NCBI GenBank assembly: GCA_946407065.1
Contig: CAMJMQ010000012.1
Span: forward strand, 1-64,000
Source of the DNA: an uncultured Clostridia bacterium
Lineage (GTDB): Bacteria > Bacillota > Clostridia > Oscillospirales > Acutalibacteraceae
Reading direction: 5' to 3'
DNA length: 64,000 bases
Under the pieces are notes generated by a model, which was given only the letters and a program-made list of their open reading frames with translations, searched no databases and was not told where the DNA came from. How positions within the stretch are numbered: position 1 is the stretch's first letter; every line of letters starts with the position of its first letter. This document shows, piece by piece, positions 59,589 through 64,000 of the stretch. The translations under genes were made by a program, and so were the position numbers.

Positions 59589-59636
59589 GGTTGAGATTGC
59601 CGCGGGCTGACACGCGTGTCGAGCCCGCGCAATGAC
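59589..59636. repeat. R1 repeat
   Basis: GGTTGAGATTGCCGCGGGCTGACACG ... CGTGTCGAGCCCGCGCAATGAC; nearly identical inner stem to the copy at 61478, on the other side of the transporter gene. Confidence 0.75.
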
Positions 59637-59677
59637 TGTTTTTCATAAAAGCGCTTGTCGGATGACAATTGCTTTTT

Positions 59678-59751
59678 ATACTAAGTATCCATTAAACGCT
59701 TTGACAAATTTAACGCAATAAATGTTAAAGTGTTTTAATGATACTTAGTAT
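59678..59751. mobile_element. 74-bp palindromic MITE-like element
   Basis: Ends ATACTAAGTATCCATTAAA and TTTAATGATACTTAGTAT are complementary with one extra base; the centre TTTAACGCAATAAATGTTAAA is also self-complementary. The ATACTAA terminus recalls the larger elements at 9462 and 55205. Confidence 0.55.
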
Positions 59752-59788
59752 TAGCATATCTATTCTGTTAAACCGCCGCATAAGACGA

Positions 59789-59830
59789 TAAAAAATCCTG
59801 CCTCGGGATGCCGAAGCAGGATTTGTTTTT
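59789..59830. terminator. terminator of the NSS transporter gene
   Basis: AAATCCTGC and GCAGGATTT with an inner TCGG/CCGA pair; runs of A on the left and T on the right. Confidence 0.8.
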
Positions 59831-59870
59831 GATTTGAATGCCACAGTCCCGAAGGATTGCGGAAAAATGA

Positions 59871-61253
59871 TCAATACACGCCCAGTGAGCCGAGCAGCAG
59901 GATGACCAGCATGATCGGCGCTACCACCTTGATCATAGCGGTATAGAGCCATTTTCTGCCGAACTTCTCGCCGTTCTTGGTCGCCTCGTCGATGATCGTC
60001 TTGGGCTTTAAGATCCAGCCGACCAGGATACAGGTGCCGATCGCCAGGATCGGCATGAGGACGTTGTTCGAGAGATAGTCCATGATGTCGAGGATCTGTC
60101 CGACGGAGCCGTTGGGCAGCTTGAACTCGAAATAAAATACATTGTAGCCCAAGCATACCACAGTGCTGAGCACCAGCGCGATGATACCCTCGGTGATGGT
60201 CGCTTTTTTACGGGACATGCCCTTGTCGATCATGCCCGAGCAGATCGCCTCCATGATGGAGATACAGCTCGTGAGCGCCGCGAACAGCACCATGATGAAG
60301 AATACCGCGCCTACGATATTACCGGCAACCCCCATCTGGTTGAAGATCTTGGGCATTGCGACGAATACCAGTCCGGGACCCGCGTTTTCCAGACCCTCGG
60401 TGCCGAGGAAGACATAAACCGCGGGGATGATCATGATACCCGCAAGGAACGCGACAATGGTGTCGAAGATCTCGATCTGGTTGACCGATTTGATCAGGTT
60501 ATCCTTATCCTTGAAGTAGGAGCCGTAGGTGACCATGATACCCATCGCGACACTGATACTGTAGAAGAGCTGACCCATCGCGTCCATGATGGTCATCAAA
60601 ATCCCGCGCGCGTCCGTGCCCGAGAAATCGGGGATCAGGTAGATGGACAGACCATGCAGACCGGTTCTGCCCTCGGTTGATTCGTTACCGCTGAGGGTCA
60701 GCGAATAGATCGCGATACCGATGATCAGGACAAAGAGGATCGGCATGAGCACCTTGGAGAGGGACTCGATACCCTTGTTGACGCCGCGGAAGATGACGAT
60801 CGCGGTCATCAAAAGGAACACAAGGTTATATACAATCGGCTGTGCGTAGCCGGTGATGAACTGCGTGAAGAAGTCGTCGCCCGCCGCGGCGGCGCCCTGT
60901 CCGGTAATGAATACCAAAGAATATTTGAGCACCCAGCCTCCGATAACGCAGTAATACGGCATGATGATGAACGGCACGATACTGGCGAGAACACCTAAGA
61001 AGCCCCAGTTTTTATTGAGCTTGCCGTATGCTGTCAGACAGCTTTGTTTTGTCTTACGTCCGATGGAGACCTCCGTCATCAAAAGGGTGAAACCGAAAGT
61101 CAGGGCAAGGATGATATAGATCAGCAGAAACCGACCGCCGCCGTCCTTCGCCGCGAGATACGGAAATCTCCAGATATTTCCCAGACCTACCGCACTGCCT
61201 GCCGCCGCAAGCACGAATCCGATAGAGCCTGAGAAGGAACTACGTTTTTCCAT
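59871..61253 (-). CDS. NSS/SNF family Na+-dependent transporter
   Basis: A 460-residue protein with about eleven to twelve helices. The N-terminal GSIGFVLAAAGSAVGLGNIWRFPYLAAKDGGGRFLL is the hallmark of LeuT-like neurotransmitter:sodium symporters (Na+ site and unwound helix 1). MPYYCVIGGWVLKY, a SVAMGIMVTYGSY helix and LFAALTSCISIMEAI (Na+-binding helix 8) follow. It imports an amino acid with sodium. The start at 61253 has GGAG upstream; the frame continues further into non-coding DNA. It is monocistronic. Confidence 0.94.
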   Translation of the reverse strand: MEKRSSFSGSIGFVLAAAGSAVGLGNIWRFPYLAAKDGGGRFLLIYIILALTFGFTLLMTEVSIGRKTKQSCLTAYGKLNKNWGFLGVLASIVPFIIMPYYCVIGGWVLKYSLVFITGQGAAAAGDDFFTQFITGYAQPIVYNLVFLLMTAIVIFRGVNKGIESLSKVLMPILFVLIIGIAIYSLTLSGNESTEGRTGLHGLSIYLIPDFSGTDARGILMTIMDAMGQLFYSISVAMGIMVTYGSYFKDKDNLIKSVNQIEIFDTIVAFLAGIMIIPAVYVFLGTEGLENAGPGLVFVAMPKIFNQMGVAGNIVGAVFFIMVLFAALTSCISIMEAICSGMIDKGMSRKKATITEGIIALVLSTVVCLGYNVFYFEFKLPNGSVGQILDIMDYLSNNVLMPILAIGTCILVGWILKPKTIIDEATKNGEKFGRKWLYTAMIKVVAPIMLVILLLGSLGVY

Positions 61254-61477
61254 TGTTCTACTCCTCAAATCACTAATTTGCAGATATGCCCATATATTGT
61301 AGCACAAACGGCAAATCTTGACAATACCCGCGGCAAAATGAATAATCATTTATTCCGAGAAAAGATATGCAAAATACCGTTGCAAAAGGACAGCTGTCAT
61401 GTTTTGGATATTCTACTTGCTCTTTTTGTCGGTTTGGGGTAAAATAAGAAGTCGGTAGTGAGATTCCATAATAATCA

Positions 61478-61524
61478 GTTGAGATTGCCACGGGCTGACA
61501 CGCGTGTCGAGCCCTCGCAATGAC
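61478..61524. repeat. R1 repeat
   Basis: AGTTGAGATTGCCACGGGCTGACACG ... CGTGTCGAGCCCTCGCAATGAC, ending about 20 bases upstream of the ABC-F start. Confidence 0.75.
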
Positions 61525-61547
61525 ATTCTATAGAAAGGGGTGGAATG

Positions 61548-63452
61548 ATGCCTGCATTATCGGTCAGCAAGCTCAGTATGAGCTTCGGCGAAAGAACGTT
61601 ATTTGAAGATATGAGCTTTGAGGTCGAGAGCCGCGACAAGGTCGGGCTGATCGGCAGAAACGGCGTGGGCAAAACCACCCTGTTCAAGATCATCTGCGGC
61701 GAGCTGGAACCGACCGACGGTGTGATCGCAACCGAACGCGGTCTGAACATCGGCTACATGGAACAGCACGCCTGCTCCCACGGCGAGCGCAGTATCTATG
61801 ACGAGCTCGAATCCGTGTTCAGCGACCTCAGACAGATGGAGCACGATATCGAGAAGATCACGATCACGATCGAACACAGCACAGGCGATCTGACCGAGCT
61901 GATCGCGCGGCAGACGGAGCTGATCGAACGATTTGAGCGTGACGGCGGCTTGACCTACAAGAGCCGCACCCGATCGGCGCTGACGGGTCTGGGTTTTCGC
62001 GAGGAAGAATTCGATATGCCCACCTCGGCATTATCGGGCGGTCAGCGCTCCAAGCTCAGCCTGCTGAAGCTCCTGCTGTCGGGCAGTGATCTGCTGCTCC
62101 TCGACGAGCCGACCAACCACCTCGACATTGCATCAGTCGCATGGCTGGAGGGCTTCTTGCGCGATTTCAAGGGCGCAATGATCATCATCAGCCACGACCG
62201 CTACTTTCTCGATTCTGTCACCAACAAGACCGTCGAGATCGAGCACAAAAAGAGCATGACCTACAAGGGCGCCTACTCCGAATTCATCAAGAAGAAACAG
62301 GCGTACGAGAAGGCGCTCGAGAACAAATATAAAAACGACCTCAAAGAGATACAGCGCATCGAGGGGATCATCGAACAGCAAAAGCGCTGGAACCGCGAGC
62401 GCAATATCCGCACCGCGGAGAGCAAGCAGAAGGAAATCGACCGTATCAAGGCGCAGATGGTCGAGCCCGACGGTGCGTTAGAGGGCATCCGCATGCGCTT
62501 TGAGCCGCGTCACGAAAGCGGCAACGATGTGCTCATGGCGAAGGAGCTGAGCAAGTCCTTCGGCGACAAGCACCTGTTTCGACATGTCAATCTGCACATC
62601 ACCAAGGGCGAACGCGTGTTCATCCTCGGTGACAACGGCTGCGGCAAGACAACGCTCTTCCGTATCCTCAACGGCAAGCTGCGCCCCGATACGGGCGAAT
62701 ATGAATACGGCGCGATGGTGGACGTAGGCTACTTTGACCAGATGCAGGAGAACCTGAACCTCAACAACACCGCCATCGATGAGATCTGGAACACCTATCC
62801 GCGCATGACAGAAACCAAGATTCGTACCTCACTGGCAGCGTTCCTGTTCAAGGGGGACGAGGTCTACAAGCCCCTGTCCGCCATGAGCGGCGGTGAGAGG
62901 GCGAGGATCTCGCTGTTAAAGCTCATGCTCGGCGGGTGCAATCTGCTGCTGCTCGATGAGCCGACCAACCACCTTGACGCGAGCTCACGAGAAGCGCTGG
63001 AGGACACCCTGCGCGATTATGAGGGCACGCTGCTGATCATCAGCCATGACCGCTACTTCATCAACAAGCTCGCCGACCGTGTATTGGTCATGTCAAAGGA
63101 TGGCGTCACCGAGTATCTGGGCAACTATGACAATTATCTGGAGAGGATCACGCAGCAGTCCTCCCCCGCTCCCGATCAGCCTAAGGTGAAGAAAGCCGAA
63201 AAGCCGCTGAACGATTATCAGCTCAAAAAACTACGCCAAAGCGAGGAACGCAAGCGTAAAACGAGGCTCGCGAAAACAGAGGCGGAGATCGAAGAGTTGG
63301 AAAACGCAACCGAAGAATTGCAGAATACCCTCGCCAAAGAAGAGGTGCAGAGCGATTATGAACAGCTCATGGAGCTGACCGCGCAGCTCGAAGAGAAGCA
63401 GGCGCGGCTGGAAGAGCTGTACGCGCTTTGGGAAGAGCTGCAGGAGGAGTAA
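61548..63452 (+). CDS. ABC-F family ATPase
   Basis: A 634-residue soluble protein with two ABC domains. Walker A: GRNGVGKTTLF and GDNGCGKTTLF. Signatures: LSGGQRSKLSL and MSGGERARISL. Walker B: LLLLDEPTNHLD twice, each followed by a GTLLIISHDR-type switch. Between them is a Lys/Arg/Glu-rich linker (YKNDLKEIQRIEGIIEQQKRWNRERN) of the P-site tRNA-interaction type. The C-terminal ~90 residues are a predicted coiled coil. ABC-F proteins act on the ribosome, in translation or antibiotic resistance, and do not transport. AAAGGGG precedes two adjacent ATGs (61545, 61548); the second is better spaced. Confidence 0.93.
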   Translation: MPALSVSKLSMSFGERTLFEDMSFEVESRDKVGLIGRNGVGKTTLFKIICGELEPTDGVIATERGLNIGYMEQHACSHGERSIYDELESVFSDLRQMEHDIEKITITIEHSTGDLTELIARQTELIERFERDGGLTYKSRTRSALTGLGFREEEFDMPTSALSGGQRSKLSLLKLLLSGSDLLLLDEPTNHLDIASVAWLEGFLRDFKGAMIIISHDRYFLDSVTNKTVEIEHKKSMTYKGAYSEFIKKKQAYEKALENKYKNDLKEIQRIEGIIEQQKRWNRERNIRTAESKQKEIDRIKAQMVEPDGALEGIRMRFEPRHESGNDVLMAKELSKSFGDKHLFRHVNLHITKGERVFILGDNGCGKTTLFRILNGKLRPDTGEYEYGAMVDVGYFDQMQENLNLNNTAIDEIWNTYPRMTETKIRTSLAAFLFKGDEVYKPLSAMSGGERARISLLKLMLGGCNLLLLDEPTNHLDASSREALEDTLRDYEGTLLIISHDRYFINKLADRVLVMSKDGVTEYLGNYDNYLERITQQSSPAPDQPKVKKAEKPLNDYQLKKLRQSEERKRKTRLAKTEAEIEELENATEELQNTLAKEEVQSDYEQLMELTAQLEEKQARLEELYALWEELQEE

Positions 63453-63466
63453 AGAGGGAATCTGTA

Positions 63467-63990
63467 TTGTCGGGACGAGCATTGCTCGTCCGCATGGCAA
63501 AAGCGTAGATTTTCTATCTATTGTTTTCGATACTCGTAACGCCCATCATTCTGCGGATGGTCAATTGAGGAGTTGTCCAAATCTGTGATTTGGTTCACAA
63601 CTCCCATGCAACAGCGCTCCATCGTCGTCGCTCGCTTTACTCGGTAGGCATATCCGGTTGGTATGCCTTGACCTCGCATTGCGGCTCCTCCTCTCCCCAT
63701 AACTCGGGGAGTTATGGGGACCCTGTGTTCGTGATTGGCTAAGCGCCACTGCTGACCATCCCTACGGAAAGATTGATACGCTTCGCGTTTGGGTGGCATA
63801 TATCGGAAATGTTTCGGGAGGAGCAAGCCCCTCCCCTACAGTAAATGTTGCAGAGGATTTGTAGGGGAACGCCTTGGTGCTCCCGCGACAGAAGATTAGT
63901 CAAAATGAATGTCCGTTGAGGTGATGTACGCTTCCGTAGGGTACGGCATTTATGACGTACCGAGAATGACGGGCGTTTCTGCTCTCGGGT
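63467..63990. repeat. R2 and R5 repeat block (right edge)
   Basis: R2 units GGGACGAGCATTGCTCGTCCGC (63470) and GGGAGGAGCAAGCCCCTCCCCTAC (63816) flank an R5 block at 63618-63720 (CGTCGTCGCTCGCTTTACTCGG ... GGCTCCTCCTCTCCCC with hairpin CATAACTCGGGGAGTTATG). A further R2 unit, GTAGGGTACGGCATTTATGACGTACCG, lies at 63936. No gene is seen from 63453 to the end. Confidence 0.7.
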
Positions 63991-64000
63991 ACGTTAGATT

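Overview
The window looks like the chromosome of an anaerobic, polysaccharide-degrading gut Firmicute close to Ruminococcus (Oscillospiraceae). I base this on bacillota-type promoters and Shine-Dalgarno sites, dockerin modules with paired D-x-D-x-D-G/DAT-x-IQR repeats on secreted proteins, a GH53 galactanase, a GH36 alpha-galactosidase, PASTA-kinase signalling, and GC-rich coding DNA. All family calls come from reading the sequence without database searches. There are about 47 protein genes, one tRNA and very repeat-rich intergenic DNA.

Layout. 0.1-2 kb: a YbeY-like protein without its metal ligands, and a DegV protein. 2-4.7 kb: an AGCS amino-acid/Na+ symporter behind a glycine riboswitch and terminator. 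4.7-8.7 kb: a FliB-like protein, an acyl-ACP thioesterase, and a coupled serine-palmitoyltransferase-like synthase plus ketoreductase. 8.7-15.3 kb: two lipoproteins, a teichoic-acid-like glycopolymer cluster (cytidylyltransferase, SDR, polyol-phosphate transferase) and a bioY-DUF1284-mntP operon. 15.7-28.2 kb: a GT-B-like protein, a GPH sugar symporter, alpha-galactosidase, TrpRS, an aminotransferase, a DHHW protein, a Nudix protein and a dockerin-bearing galactanase. 28.4-35 kb: a minus-strand signalling/envelope operon of zinc-ribbon/PASTA kinase, short membrane protein, L,D-transpeptidase, FHA-ABC ATPase, ABC-2 permease and PP2C phosphatase. The kinase's extracellular end is an L,D-transpeptidase-like domain that has lost both catalytic residues. 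35-41 kb: a dockerin remnant, a beta-helical lipoprotein, a MutS-like ATPase, a CYTH protein and a phosphoesterase. 41-45 kb: a sulfur block (nifS-nifU and metY) whose two promoters carry the same 19-bp palindrome. metY also has a cysteine-containing leader peptide with an attenuator. 45-51 kb: a methyltransferase, a YbaK-type deacylase, malic enzyme, fumarase and a nucleosidase. 51-57.6 kb: tRNA-Arg(ACG) followed by a small island bounded by copies of the tRNA 3' end, carrying a 1046-aa dockerin protein and a large HTH regulator. 57.8-63.5 kb: flavin reductase, flavodoxin and HxlR regulator, an NSS transporter and an ABC-F ATPase.

The intergenic DNA is a mosaic of at least five repeat families. 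R1 is a hairpin unit with ends like GGTTGAGATTGCC and CGCAATGAC. R2 is a mosaic of self-complementary payloads such as ACGAGCATTGCTCGT. R3 contains CTCCCTTAGGAAAGGGAGG. R4 has inverted arms of degenerate TTAGGAG arrays. R5 is a roughly 100-bp block. MITE-like elements with ATACTAAT-type termini add to these. Several copies sit in functional places: the P2 loop of the glycine riboswitch, the 3' ends of two convergent genes, and a stop codon.
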